Source: Halomonas sp.
GTDB lineage: Bacteria; Pseudomonadota; Gammaproteobacteria; Pseudomonadales; Halomonadaceae
Reading direction: 5' to 3'
Assembly (NCBI RefSeq): GCF_007625055.1
Contig: NZ_VMQS01000017.1
Coordinates: forward strand, 1-39,784
DNA length: 39,784 nucleotides
Part shown: in pieces, positions 1-8,358 of the stretch
How the letters are laid out: each line of letters starts with the position of its first letter
Position numbering within the stretch: the stretch's first letter is position 1
Position numbers and translations under genes: made by a program
The notes under the pieces: generated by a model
Told to the model about the DNA's origin: nothing
The model's input: only the letters and a program-made list of their open reading frames with translations
Database searches by the model: none

Positions 1-363
1 ACGCCTGACAGCATGGCGATTACCGAACGCGGTGTACGCAACTTCCTGATCCATTATGGCTTGATTCAGGGTGAGGTGGAAATGCCGCAAGGCGGCCAGC
101 AGTATCTGGATATGCCGGATGCCAGCTGTTACGTGCAAAGTCAGCACAGTGGGGTGCTGGAACTGTTGGTGGCACTGGGTGATAGCGTGACAAGAGGCCA
201 GCCCATTGCCCGTGTATACGATATGACACGCAGCGGCAGCGCACCGGTGACCTATCATGCCGAGCGTGACGGTGTGCTGATGGCGCGGCGTGCGCCGGCG
301 CTGATCAACATGGGCGATACGCTGGCCGTGATTGCCGACGTAGTGGAGACCCTTGACGCCTGA
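1..363 (+). CDS. doeB: N-acetyl-L-2,4-diaminobutyrate deacetylase, C-terminal part (5' end outside window)
   Basis: The frame is open from base 1, so this is the C-terminal 120 residues of a longer protein whose start lies left of the window. The fragment matches the C-terminal beta-rich domain of the succinylglutamate desuccinylase/aspartoacylase (M14-like) zinc hydrolases, with phrases such as GVRNFLIHYGLI and a VLMARR segment near the end. In ectoine catabolism DoeB removes the acetyl group from N-alpha-acetyl-L-2,4-diaminobutyrate made by DoeA, giving diaminobutyrate for DoeD. The zinc-binding residues are in the missing part, so the call rests on this tail and above all on the neighbours: an AsnC-type regulator 17 bp downstream, then a semialdehyde dehydrogenase and a class III aminotransferase, the known doeBXCD order. 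A generic desuccinylase-family amidohydrolase is the alternative. Confidence 0.82.
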   Translation, partial: TPDSMAITERGVRNFLIHYGLIQGEVEMPQGGQQYLDMPDASCYVQSQHSGVLELLVALGDSVTRGQPIARVYDMTRSGSAPVTYHAERDGVLMARRAPALINMGDTLAVIADVVETLDA

Positions 364-380
364 GGCGACAAATACCTTCC

Positions 381-857
381 ATGATGAAACTTGACCGTTA
401 TGATCTGAAAATTCTGAACATCCTCTCGCGAGACGGGAGAATTACCAAATCCAGACTGGCCGAGGCGATCAATCTGTCGGTCAGCCCCTGTTGGGAAAGG
501 GTAAAACGTTTGGAAAAGGCCGGTGTGATCCAGGGGTACAGCGCCCGCATCAATACACAGATATTGGTACCCCGTAACCCTGTGTGGGTGCAGATCGAAC
601 TTAAAAAGCACGATGCAGCCAGCTTTGCCTACTTCGAAGCCCTGGTGATGGAAACGCCGGAAGTGACCGAATGCGTGGCTGTGGGTGGCGGCGTGGATTA
701 CCTGGTGAAATTTGAAACTCGCACTATCGACGGCTATCAACGCCTGATGGATCAGTGGCTTGTCTCTGAGGCCGGTATAGAGCGTTACTTCACCTATATT
801 GTGACCAAATCAGTCAAACGTAGTGAACTTGAGATCGATCCGAACGATATTGGCTGA
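381..857 (+). CDS. doeX: Lrp/AsnC-family transcriptional regulator of ectoine degradation
   Basis: This is a 158-residue protein of normal Lrp/AsnC size. Residues about 5-55 form the N-terminal winged helix-turn-helix (DLKILNILSRDGRITKSRLA, then a recognition helix around SVSPCWERVKRLEKAG). Residues about 65-150 form the RAM ligand-binding domain, with the VTECVAVGGGVDYL strand typical of the family. In Halomonas elongata DoeX is the AsnC-type regulator between doeB and doeC and is thought to respond to ectoine-derived amino acids. Here it starts 17 bp after doeB, at the first of two consecutive ATG codons; the ribosome binding site is weak, so coupling to doeB translation is likely. The 216-bp gap after it, before doeC, is the obvious place for it to bind. 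The family is certain; the ligand is inferred from context. Confidence 0.88.
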   Translation: MMKLDRYDLKILNILSRDGRITKSRLAEAINLSVSPCWERVKRLEKAGVIQGYSARINTQILVPRNPVWVQIELKKHDAASFAYFEALVMETPEVTECVAVGGGVDYLVKFETRTIDGYQRLMDQWLVSEAGIERYFTYIVTKSVKRSELEIDPNDIG

Positions 858-1029
858 TGGGTGGGCGGGCCAAAAAAACACCATGTTAAACCGCTAGACA
901 CAAAAAAAACGCCATTTTTAACGGGCGCTTTCAAAAGCACTTCGTGCGACTTATGGCTTACTCTGAGTACATCGAATCGCCAATGGTCTATTTGGCTGTT
1001 GTGCCTTTATATCGTGAATCAATGATGTT

Positions 1030-1053
1030 ACGCCGTGGTCAATGCCACGGCGT
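1030..1053 (+). promoter_or_regulatory. 9-bp perfect hairpin in the doeC leader
   Basis: In the 216-bp doeX-doeC gap, ACGCCGTGG (1030-1038) and CCACGGCGT (1045-1053) form a perfect 9-bp inverted repeat with a 6-base loop. It ends 9 bases before the doeC ribosome binding site GGGAGG (1063-1068). No T-run follows, so it is not a normal terminator. It could be an operator (Lrp-type proteins bind such dyads), an mRNA-stabilising hairpin or a processing site. The rest of the gap is A-rich and holds a weak GCAC-TTC-GTGC dyad at 937-947 but no convincing promoter. Confidence 0.5.
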
Positions 1054-1073
1054 GATCGCTCAGGGAGGTTTCC

Positions 1074-2576
1074 ATGTCAGCACTGACCGCCATCCACGCA
1101 ATCACTCTGGCCGAGCGCCTGGAAGACCCGCGTCTGTTTCGTCAGTATGCCTATATTGACGGCAAGTGGACCCACGGCCATCGGGAAGAAGCGGTTTCCA
1201 ATCCGGCAACGGGGGAAGTGCTCGGCCATATTCCTTTGTTGGACGCTAACCAGATCACTGCTGCCGTTGATGCCGCCGAGTCGGCCTTTGTTCACTGGCG
1301 TGCGCTGCGTGCCGATGAGCGCTGCGAGCGACTGCTGGCATGGTATGACCTGCTTCAGGCCAACCGTGAAGACCTGGCCACCATCATGACGCTGGAGCAG
1401 GGCAAGCCCATGCCGGACGCCCGGGGTGAGGTCGAGTACGGCGCCAGCTTTGTGCGCTGGTTTGCCGAAGAAGGCAAGCGCACCTATGGCGAAACCATTC
1501 CCAGCCATATTCCCAATGCGTCTCTGGGCACCCTCAAGGAGCCGGTAGGCATTGCCGCGCTGATTACGCCCTGGAACTTCCCGTTGGCGATGATTACCCG
1601 TAAAGCAGCCGCTGCCCTGGCCGCAGGCTGCCCGGTCATCGTCAAACCCGCCAACGAGACCCCGTTTTCTGCTCTGGCACTGGCCGAGCTGGCTGAGCGC
1701 GCGGGTATCCCCAAGGGCATCTTCAATGTGGTGCTGGGCGAGCCGGCTGAAGTCTCCAGGATCCTGTGCGCCGAGCCGCGCATCAAGGCGCTGTCGTTTA
1801 CCGGTTCCACCCGGGTAGGCCGCCTGTTGATGGAGCAGAGCGCTGGCACTGTCAAGCGCCTGTCGCTGGAGCTGGGCGGCAATGCGCCCTTTATTGTCGG
1901 CCCTGACATGGACCCGAAAGAAGCGGCCTACGCCGCTGTGGATGCCAAGTTTCAGACCTCAGGCCAGGATTGCCTGGCCGCCAACCGTATTCTGGTTCAC
2001 GAATCCATTCATGATGAATTCGTCGAACAGTTTGCCGAGCGCATGGCCGCCCTGACGGTAGGTAATGGCCTGGAAAGCGAAGTTGACCTTGGCCCGCTGA
2101 TTCATCGTCAGGCAGTGGAAAAAGCCAGCGCAATCGTCGATGATGCGATTGCCCGCGGGGCGACCCTGGTGGCGGGTGACCAACGTCAGGCGCCGGGTGA
2201 GAACTTCTTCATGCCGGTCCTGCTGACTCAGGTAACGCCTGACATGCAGGTATGGCGGGAAGAAAACTTCGCCCCGGTGGCCGGTATTACCGCCTACAGC
2301 GATGATGATGAAGTCATCGAGCTGGCCAACGACACCGAATACGGCCTGGCCGCTTATGTCTATACCCATGATATTCGGCGTATCTGGAAGCTGATGCGCG
2401 CCCTGGAATACGGCATGGTCAGTGTCAATTCGGTCAAGATGACGGGGCCCCCCGTGCCTTTCGGTGGCGTCAAGCAGTCCGGCCTCGGCCGTGAAGGCGG
2501 AGCAACCGGGATTGATGAATACCTGGAAACCAAATACTACTGCCTGGGCGCCCTCGGTTCCGTATCAGGAAGCTGA
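1074..2576 (+). CDS. doeC: NAD(P)-dependent aspartate-semialdehyde dehydrogenase of ectoine catabolism (SSADH-like)
   Basis: This is a 500-residue aldehyde dehydrogenase of the succinate-semialdehyde dehydrogenase (GabD) type. Visible catalytic features are the TPWNFP motif with Asn168, cofactor-site Lys191 in VIVKPA, the general base Glu266 in SLELGGN and the nucleophile Cys300 in SGQDC. In the doe pathway it oxidises L-aspartate beta-semialdehyde, the product of DoeD, to L-aspartate, which enters central metabolism. The start is fixed by a GGGAGG ribosome binding site five bases before the ATG. It is the first gene of a doeC-doeD unit: a hairpin lies in its leader, and a smaller hairpin lies between it and doeD. 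By sequence alone it could be a GabD-type succinate-semialdehyde dehydrogenase; the position next to doeX and doeD favours DoeC. Confidence 0.87.
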   Translation: MSALTAIHAITLAERLEDPRLFRQYAYIDGKWTHGHREEAVSNPATGEVLGHIPLLDANQITAAVDAAESAFVHWRALRADERCERLLAWYDLLQANREDLATIMTLEQGKPMPDARGEVEYGASFVRWFAEEGKRTYGETIPSHIPNASLGTLKEPVGIAALITPWNFPLAMITRKAAAALAAGCPVIVKPANETPFSALALAELAERAGIPKGIFNVVLGEPAEVSRILCAEPRIKALSFTGSTRVGRLLMEQSAGTVKRLSLELGGNAPFIVGPDMDPKEAAYAAVDAKFQTSGQDCLAANRILVHESIHDEFVEQFAERMAALTVGNGLESEVDLGPLIHRQAVEKASAIVDDAIARGATLVAGDQRQAPGENFFMPVLLTQVTPDMQVWREENFAPVAGITAYSDDDEVIELANDTEYGLAAYVYTHDIRRIWKLMRALEYGMVSVNSVKMTGPPVPFGGVKQSGLGREGGATGIDEYLETKYYCLGALGSVSGS

Positions 2577-2598
2577 TTCCCGACGGTCAGTAACTGAC

Positions 2599-2625
2599 AG
2601 GCACCGCCTTCTGAAGGGGGTGCCT
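2599..2625 (+). terminator. Intergenic hairpin between doeC and doeD
   Basis: AGGCACC (2599-2605) pairs with GGTGCCT (2619-2625), and CCTT (2607-2610) pairs with AAGG (2614-2617) inside it, leaving a 3-base loop and one mismatch. Only TAATC follows, so termination would be weak. It may attenuate doeD or protect the doeC message. Confidence 0.4.
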
Positions 2626-2697
2626 TAATCTATAAACGCTCTCCTCAGTTAACACTCGTCATGCAAGAGGAGACACCATCTGAACAGAGAGTACGCC

Positions 2698-4131
2698 ATG
2701 AGCTTGCATCAGGATTTGATTGAACGTGACCGCAAGGTCACCTTCCACGCTTCTACCCACCTGCGTGATTTCGCTCACGGGGATGCACCGGGTAGGGTTA
2801 TCACCGGGGGTAAGGGCATCAATATCGTCGACAAGGATGGCCGTGAGTTCATCGATGGCTTTGCGGGCCTTTACTGCGTCAACATTGGCTATGGCCGCAC
2901 GGAAGTCGCGGAAGCCATCTACAAGCAGGCAATGGAAATTTCCTACTATCACACCTATGTAGGCCACTCCAACGAGCCTCAGGTCGAGCTTTCCGAGCGC
3001 ATCATCAAGGCCGCTGGCATGAACATGTCCAAGGTCTATTACGGTATGTCCGGTTCTGATGCCAATGAAACCCAGCTCAAGATCGTGCGCTACTACAACA
3101 ACGTACTGGGGCGTCCGCAGAAGAAAAAAGTCATCTCGCGCATGCGTGGCTACCATGGCTCCGGTATTGCCTCCGGCTCGCTGACCGGCCTGAAGGCGTT
3201 CCATGACAAGTTCGATCTGCCGATTGATACTATCCGTCACACCGAAGCACCTTACTACTACCACCGGGCGGCGGAACAGCACGGCATGACCGAGCGCGAA
3301 TTTTCCTCGTTCTGCGCGGAAAAGCTCGAAGCCATGATTCTTGAAGAAGGCCCGGATACCGTTGCTGCCTTTATCGGCGAGCCAGTGCTGGGTACAGGGG
3401 GCATTGTGCCGCCGCCGGAAGGTTACTGGGAAGGTATTCAGGCCGTGCTGGCCAAGTACGACATCCTGCTGATTGCCGATGAAGTGGTCTGCGGCTTTGG
3501 CCGTACCGGTTCCGAGTTCGGTAGTCACCACTACAACATGCAGCCTGACCTGATTACTATCGCCAAGGGCCTGACCAGCGCTTATCAGCCGCTTTCTGGC
3601 GTGATTGTTGGCGATAAAGTCTGGAAAGTGCTGGAGCAGGGCACCGGTGAGTTTGGCCCGTTCGGCCACGGCTGGACCTATTCCGGTCATGCCCTGGGCT
3701 GTGCCGCTGGCCTGGCCAACCTGGATATCATTGAGCGCGAGAACCTGGTGGGTAATGCCGCGGATACCGGCGCCTACTTCCAGCAGCAGCTCAAGGCAGC
3801 ATTTGAAGGTCACCCGCTGATGGGGGATGTACGCGGCGTGGGCCTGATGGCCGCACTGGAATTCTCTCCCGATGCCAAGCAGCGTCTGCACTTTGACCCG
3901 GCATTGAAAGTCGGCCCAAGGGTCTCGGCGGCCGCTCTGGAAGAGAACCTGATTGTGCGCGCCATGCCGCAGGGTGACATTCTTGGTTTTGCCCCGCCGC
4001 TGACCATCAATCGCGCCGAGGTGGATGAAATGATCAGCCGCGCCAAGCGTGCCGTTGATAACGTCACCGATGAGCTGGTGCGCTCCGGTGATCTGACCAA
4101 AGGCGAGAAGGAAGAAGTCCTGGCAGTATAA
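2698..4131 (+). CDS. doeD: Class III PLP aminotransferase, L-2,4-diaminobutyrate transaminase
   Basis: This is a 477-residue fold-type I, class III (omega) aminotransferase. The PLP phosphate and ring sites are visible as SGSDANETQLK (about 118-128), GYHGSG (151-156), the cofactor Asp261 in LIADEVVCGFGRTG and the Schiff-base Lys290 in TIAKGLTSAYQPL. In ectoine degradation DoeD converts L-2,4-diaminobutyrate to L-aspartate beta-semialdehyde, the substrate of DoeC just upstream. A GAGAG ribosome binding site precedes the ATG. The sequence also resembles omega-amino acid:pyruvate and putrescine/beta-alanine aminotransferases, so substrate choice is taken from context. A strong terminator hairpin follows at 4161-4192. 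The 523-codon open frame on the opposite strand here is a shadow caused by codon bias. Confidence 0.87.
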   Translation: MSLHQDLIERDRKVTFHASTHLRDFAHGDAPGRVITGGKGINIVDKDGREFIDGFAGLYCVNIGYGRTEVAEAIYKQAMEISYYHTYVGHSNEPQVELSERIIKAAGMNMSKVYYGMSGSDANETQLKIVRYYNNVLGRPQKKKVISRMRGYHGSGIASGSLTGLKAFHDKFDLPIDTIRHTEAPYYYHRAAEQHGMTEREFSSFCAEKLEAMILEEGPDTVAAFIGEPVLGTGGIVPPPEGYWEGIQAVLAKYDILLIADEVVCGFGRTGSEFGSHHYNMQPDLITIAKGLTSAYQPLSGVIVGDKVWKVLEQGTGEFGPFGHGWTYSGHALGCAAGLANLDIIERENLVGNAADTGAYFQQQLKAAFEGHPLMGDVRGVGLMAALEFSPDAKQRLHFDPALKVGPRVSAAALEENLIVRAMPQGDILGFAPPLTINRAEVDEMISRAKRAVDNVTDELVRSGDLTKGEKEEVLAV

Positions 4132-4160
4132 CCCACACTTTTTTCTGTCGTATTTTCTTG

Positions 4161-4192
4161 ACGCCGCTGCCTGATTGACCAGGCAGCGGCGT
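4161..4192 (+). terminator. Rho-independent terminator after doeD
   Basis: A perfect 13-bp stem is formed by ACGCCGCTGCCTG (4161-4173) and CAGGCAGCGGCGT (4180-4192), with loop ATTGAC, followed by TGCTGTTT. It ends the doe cluster and insulates the HAD gene. Confidence 0.8.
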
Positions 4193-4296
4193 TGCTGTTT
4201 CGGTCGCCAGAGTGTTTGATGATTGTGCATCGAGGGATGGTGTTATATCTAACAACTCAGGTAACGTGACAACTCAAGACAACAGGAGTGGAAAGT

Positions 4297-4974
4297 ATGC
4301 ACCCCGTGATCGCCTTTGATGTATACGGCACCCTGATTGACACCCAGGGGGTCACTGCTGAGCTTGAAAAGCGCCTGGGAGAGCCTGGCAAGGCCGTTGA
4401 ATTTGCGCGCCGCTGGCGGGACAAACAGCTGGAGTACAGCTTTCGCCATACCCTGATGGGGCATTACCTGCCGTTTGGGCAATGTACCCGCGAAGCGCTG
4501 ATCTTTACCGACCGTGCATTGCAGGCCGGGCTGACGGATAACGATTGCGACCATCTGATGGCCGTGTATGCCGAGCTGCCCGCTTTTCCTGATGCCGCGC
4601 CTGCCCTGCAAAGTCTGAAAGTCGCCGATGTGCGCTGTGTGGCCTTTTCCAACGGTACCCGGGAAGCCGTCAGCCAACTGCTTGAACGCAGCGGCCTGGG
4701 TGAATTCATGGACGACATTATCAGCGTCGACGAAGTGAAACGCTTTAAACCCGACCCGGCGGTTTACACCCATCTGCGCACCCGGCTGGAATCGCGTCCT
4801 GAGAATACCTGGCTGATTTCCAGCAATGCCTTCGATGTCATCGGGGCAAGCCATGCCGGCTTACGCAGTGCCTGGGTACGCCGCCATGCGGATGCGCCGT
4901 TCGATCCCTGGGGGATCGAGCCGGACATGACGGTCATGGACTTGCAGGCGCTAACGGAACGACTACTGACCTGA
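4297..4974 (+). CDS. HAD-superfamily hydrolase, haloacid dehalogenase type II-like
   Basis: This is a 225-residue soluble HAD hydrolase. Motif I is FDVYGTLID with nucleophile Asp8; motif II is the SNGT segment near residue 115; motif III is the Lys of KRFKPDPAVY around 150-156; motif IV lies in the SSNAFDVIGA segment. The FDVYGTL start and SNGT are typical of L-2-haloacid dehalogenases. Many such genes are general phosphatases or dehalogenases of unknown substrate, so no exact reaction is assigned. The ATG at 4297 is chosen because AGGAG stands eight bases upstream; an in-frame GTG at 4288 overlaps that site. It follows the doeD terminator and is probably transcribed alone or with the small monooxygenase gene 69 bp downstream. 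Confidence 0.8.
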   Translation: MHPVIAFDVYGTLIDTQGVTAELEKRLGEPGKAVEFARRWRDKQLEYSFRHTLMGHYLPFGQCTREALIFTDRALQAGLTDNDCDHLMAVYAELPAFPDAAPALQSLKVADVRCVAFSNGTREAVSQLLERSGLGEFMDDIISVDEVKRFKPDPAVYTHLRTRLESRPENTWLISSNAFDVIGASHAGLRSAWVRRHADAPFDPWGIEPDMTVMDLQALTERLLT

Positions 4975-5043
4975 TGTATCTCCGAAACCACGGCGGTTGA
5001 GTAAACTGCCACCCTTTATTGATGCACACGACAAGGCGCTAAC

Positions 5044-5391
5044 ATGTCAAAAAAAATCTATTGTATTGCCAGTTTTAAACCCAAGCCCGGCAAGGAAGAA
5101 GCCGTATTCAAGGCGCTGCAGGCACTCGAACCCAACACCCGACGGGAGGATGCCTGCCTGCAGTACACTGTGACCCGCCAGATTGATAACCCCTTTGCTC
5201 AGGGGAACAGCGATCCGATTGTCTTTCACGAAATCTGGGCCAGCCGGGAAGCATTTGAAGCGCACTGCCAGCGCCGCGAGATCCAGGACTTTTTTGCCCG
5301 CCATGTGGCAGCTGAAGACGGCGATATCGAAGATGCCAACGTGTGTGTCTACACCGATGAACCCTGGAACTTTGATGCGCCTCAGGTCTGA
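5044..5391 (+). CDS. Antibiotic biosynthesis monooxygenase (ABM) domain protein, putative quinol monooxygenase
   Basis: This is a 115-residue single-domain protein of the dimeric alpha+beta ABM fold (YgiN-like). The opening beta strand IYCIASFKPKPGKEEAVF, the central helix and the segment VFHEIWASREAFEAHCQ with its Glu/His pattern are the family marks. Such proteins act in the cytosol as cofactor-free monooxygenases on quinols or small aromatics, or as stress-related dimers; the substrate cannot be read here. The ATG follows AAGGCG at a normal distance. The following 168 bp before the amidohydrolase hold only a weak 5-bp hairpin (5408-5422). Confidence 0.78.
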   Translation: MSKKIYCIASFKPKPGKEEAVFKALQALEPNTRREDACLQYTVTRQIDNPFAQGNSDPIVFHEIWASREAFEAHCQRREIQDFFARHVAAEDGDIEDANVCVYTDEPWNFDAPQV

Positions 5392-5559
5392 GCGATAACA
5401 GGAACTGAGCGCTCCTGGCGCTGAAATGAATCCGATACTGGCCAGGCTTCATTCACCAGGCTGGAACACTGTAACAAGACCTTTTAAGAGGGTGCGGGTT
5501 AGCAAGGGTGTCATCCGCTGCCCTTTTTGGGGGATTATGGGGTTATAAGGAAGCCATTC

Positions 5560-7041
5560 ATGTCTGATTCCCATTCAATGTTGATACCGTTCTTCCAACG
5601 TCAGCCAGCGACAGTGCATCATCATGGCGCCTGCTGTTGTGGTTCGCCAGTGCTGCAGCAGTTTCATGGCCGTGTGATGGCCGGGATCACCCGGCGGCAG
5701 ATGCTGGGCGGGACGGCTGCGGTCATGGCCATGTTTGCGGGGCTGCATACGCCTTTTGCGGTGGGTCAGCAGCCCGAACAGCGTGATGGGCCCATGCTTC
5801 TGACCAACCTGAAACTGTTTGATGGCACCGGAGGCGCCTTGCAGGACGGCATGTCGGTCAGGGTGGAGGGTGGCAAGATCACCGCCATTCTGCCCGCCGA
5901 TGCTGACACCGGAGAGGCTGAAGTGATGGACTGCGGCGGGCGGGTATTGATGCCCGGCCTGATTGATGCGCATTGGCATACTACATTGGCGGCGATTTCC
6001 CAGGTGGAAGCCATGACGGCTGATATCGGTTACGTGCACCTGGTGGCAGCTCGGGAAGCCGAGCGAACCTTGATGCGTGGAGTAACCTCGGTGCGTGATG
6101 TGGGCGGCCCTTCCTTTGCGCTCAAACGCGCCATTGACAACGGCGTCGCCGTTGGGCCGCGTATCTTTCCGGCCGGTGCGATGATCTCCCAGACTTCCGG
6201 GCATGGCGATTTTCGTATGCGCCATGAAGTTCCGCGCGGCACGACAACCCCGCTAAGCGAAGCCGAGCGCCAGGGCGTGGCCATGATTGCCGATGGTGAA
6301 GTGGAGGTGTTACGCCGTACCCGTGAGCAGCTGATGCTGGGGGCCTCGCAGATCAAGCTGATGGCGGGTGGCGGCGTCGCGTCATCTTATGACCCCCTGG
6401 ACAGCACCCAGTTTACCGAGCGTGAACTGCGCGCAGCGGTAGAAGCGGCAGACGACTGGGGCACCTACGTCATGGTGCATGTGTATACCTCCAAGGGGAT
6501 TCAGCGCTCGCTGCGGGCGGGGGTCAGATCGATCGAACATGGCCAGCTGGCAGATGAAGACAGTGTGCGCATGATGGCCGATCACGACGCCTGGTGGAGC
6601 CTGCAACCCTTTCTGCAGGATGAGGATGCTAACGTCTATCCAGACGCTGCGCGCCGTGAATCCCAGCGGCAGGTGGCGGAAGGTACGCTGCGTGCCTATG
6701 AAATGGCCCAGCGTTTCAACGTCAAGACCGCCTGGGGAACCGATATTCTGTTTAATCCCCAGAATACCCCTAACCAATTGCGCCACCTGGCCAAGCTGAC
6801 GCGTTTTTACGATCCCTTGACAGCGCTGGCCATGGCTACCGGGCGCAATGGCGAGCTGTTGGCACTTTCCGGCCCGCGTAACCCTTATCCCGGCGTGCTG
6901 GGCAAAATAGAAGAAGGTGCGCTGGCTGATCTGCTGCTGGTGGAGGGCAATCCAAGCCAAAACCTGGACTTTCTGCATGATCCTGAGCGCAACCTGAGCA
7001 TGATCATGAAAGGAGGGCGCATCTACAAAGATCAACGTTAA
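5560..7041 (+). CDS. Tat-exported metal-dependent amidohydrolase (imidazolonepropionase/prolidase-like)
   Basis: This is a 493-residue amidohydrolase-superfamily enzyme. The metal site is complete: His138 and His140 in LIDAHWHTT, Lys266 in QIKLMAGGG (probable carboxylated bridge), His307, His327 in SIEHGQL and Asp395 in AWGTDIL. A twin-arginine signal is present at residues 45-46 (ITRRQMLGG) with a hydrophobic stretch to about 62, so it should be exported folded to the periplasm. Unusually the region before the twin arginine is about 44 residues long and carries a His triplet (20-22) and a Cys triplet (25-27). The start ATG at 5560 has AAGGAA seven bases upstream; a TTG at 5527 in the same frame has no such support. 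Substrate is unknown; relatives act on Xaa-Pro dipeptides or cyclic amides. A perfect terminator follows. Confidence 0.83.
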   Translation: MSDSHSMLIPFFQRQPATVHHHGACCCGSPVLQQFHGRVMAGITRRQMLGGTAAVMAMFAGLHTPFAVGQQPEQRDGPMLLTNLKLFDGTGGALQDGMSVRVEGGKITAILPADADTGEAEVMDCGGRVLMPGLIDAHWHTTLAAISQVEAMTADIGYVHLVAAREAERTLMRGVTSVRDVGGPSFALKRAIDNGVAVGPRIFPAGAMISQTSGHGDFRMRHEVPRGTTTPLSEAERQGVAMIADGEVEVLRRTREQLMLGASQIKLMAGGGVASSYDPLDSTQFTERELRAAVEAADDWGTYVMVHVYTSKGIQRSLRAGVRSIEHGQLADEDSVRMMADHDAWWSLQPFLQDEDANVYPDAARRESQRQVAEGTLRAYEMAQRFNVKTAWGTDILFNPQNTPNQLRHLAKLTRFYDPLTALAMATGRNGELLALSGPRNPYPGVLGKIEEGALADLLLVEGNPSQNLDFLHDPERNLSMIMKGGRIYKDQR

Positions 7042-7062
7042 GCGTTATCAGCATTGACTTAT

Positions 7063-7095
7063 CACCAACACCCTCCATTGAGGGTGTTGGTGTTT
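7063..7095 (+). terminator. Rho-independent terminator after the amidohydrolase
   Basis: CACCAACACCCTC (7063-7075) and GAGGGTGTTGGTG (7080-7092) form a perfect 13-bp stem with loop CATT, followed by TTT. The 297 bp from here to the DUF2189 gene at 7393 are AT-richer than the genes around. They keep an open frame, but no RBS-supported gene or convincing promoter pair was seen beyond a TATAGT box near 7249. Confidence 0.85.
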
Positions 7096-7392
7096 CTGAA
7101 GTAGTGAAGTGTGAATGAGTCAGTGCCGTTATCAAGAACCAATGTTATTCATATGCCCCATCCGCCAATTTTTTCGATGCTAACTGCGCGATCCGTGTAC
7201 TTTTTGTACTCGTTGTCGGTGGACGCCTTCGTTAGCCGAGGAATCATCTATAGTGATTGTAGCCTGCTTAATAAATCCTTAATGTCATTACTTTGTGGCT
7301 GGATGGCTCTTAGCCACTTATCCGGAAGCGGCGATGATGGACAATATCGACTTGGCAAGGTCAACGCCAATAACAATAAAAGGAGTTCTGCC

Positions 7393-8319
7393 ATGAAGAG
7401 TTCTTCCGTAGATGGCTACGCGATGAACAGCACTGATGTGAAAAGCGCTGCCAAAGACTCACCCGAAAAAGCCGGTTCGTCACTCGGGAGCGCGCCCGAC
7501 TCTGGCGGGCAAGTTGAAGAAACCGCATCCGCTGCTTCTCAACAACCGCCGATAATCAAGATTCATATCAACACAGTGACGATGGACAACCCCAAGTCCT
7601 GGCTGCTGGCGGGTGTGGAGGATTTTCGCCGGGCGCCAGTGGTCAGCCTGGCTTACGGTATCTTCTGGGTGGGTCTGAGCCTGGCTGTCACCGCGGGTGC
7701 AGTGACAATGGGGTTCTGGCACGTGCTACTGCCGCTGATTGCAGGCTTCATGTTTATCGGGCCACTGGTCGCGGTAGGCACCTATGGAGTCAGCCAGGCA
7801 ATCGAGCGTGGACAAACGCCTCACCTTGGGCACGCCCTGGGGTGCTGGCGGCCGCATGCTGGCCAGCTGGCGATGATGGGCCTGATGATGATGATTTTCT
7901 TTCTGGCCTGGATTCGTTTAGCTACCTTGCTGTTCGCGCTGTTTTTCGGCATGAATGTGCCCAATGTTGACACCATCTATCTGGCCCTGTTTACCACCCT
8001 GCAAGGGTTGACCATGCTGGCGGTGGGAACGGCCATTGGCGGCGTCCTGGCTTTTGGCGCCTTTACCATCAGCGTCGTGGCCATCCCCACCCTGATGGAT
8101 CGTGACCTCACCTTTATGGAAGGTATTGAAGCCAGCATCCGCAGTGTTGCCCACAATTTCCGCCCGATGCTGCTGTGGGCCGCCATCCTGACAGGCTGTG
8201 TGGTCGCCGGTGTGCTGACCTTCTATATCGGTCTGGCACTGGTATTGCCTGTGCTCGGTTATGCCAGCTGGCATGCCTATGAAGATCTGGTGCGCTTTGA
8301 AGAACCTGAAAAATCCTGA
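7393..8319 (+). CDS. DUF2189 family integral membrane protein
   Basis: This is a 308-residue inner-membrane protein. Residues 1-55 are a Ser/Ala/Gly-rich, charged, probably disordered cytoplasmic tail. The rest holds about six transmembrane segments (roughly 75-95, 100-125, 155-185, 195-235, 265-300) with the DUF2189 marks FIGPLVAVGTYGVSQAIERG and the DRDLTFMEGIEASIRS stretch. The function of this family is not established. It sits directly upstream of the cytochrome oxidase operon on the same strand, 133 bp before coxB, which may hint at a link to respiration, but a weak hairpin separates them. The start at 7393 is set by AGGAG seven bases upstream; the open frame runs back to 7111, but its extra 94 residues lack an RBS and look like non-coding sequence. 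Confidence 0.8.
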   Translation: MKSSSVDGYAMNSTDVKSAAKDSPEKAGSSLGSAPDSGGQVEETASAASQQPPIIKIHINTVTMDNPKSWLLAGVEDFRRAPVVSLAYGIFWVGLSLAVTAGAVTMGFWHVLLPLIAGFMFIGPLVAVGTYGVSQAIERGQTPHLGHALGCWRPHAGQLAMMGLMMMIFFLAWIRLATLLFALFFGMNVPNVDTIYLALFTTLQGLTMLAVGTAIGGVLAFGAFTISVVAIPTLMDRDLTFMEGIEASIRSVAHNFRPMLLWAAILTGCVVAGVLTFYIGLALVLPVLGYASWHAYEDLVRFEEPEKS

Positions 8320-8327
8320 AAGGGACA

Positions 8328-8352
8328 CCCCGCGGGCGTGGGGAGCGCTTTT
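8328..8352 (+). terminator. Possible weak terminator after the DUF2189 gene
   Basis: CCCCGC (8328-8333) pairs with GTGGGG (8338-8343) including one G-U pair, with loop GGGC, followed after five bases by TTTT (8349-8352). The stem is short, so read-through into coxB is possible. Confidence 0.4.
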
Positions 8353-8358
8353 GGGTAA

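Noticed and set aside
2659-4230. 523-codon open frame on the minus strand opposite doeD
   Set aside because: It is fully antisense to a complete aminotransferase with intact active-site motifs, its protein has no recognisable domain, and long antisense frames are common at this codon bias.
4288-4296. GTG start for the HAD gene at 4288
   Set aside because: It overlaps the AGGAG site that serves the ATG at 4297, and the family begins right before the FDVYGTL strand.
7111-7392. 94-residue N-terminal extension of the DUF2189 frame
   Set aside because: A good AGGAG site precedes the ATG at 7393, the extension has no site, and its residues do not look like a coding region.
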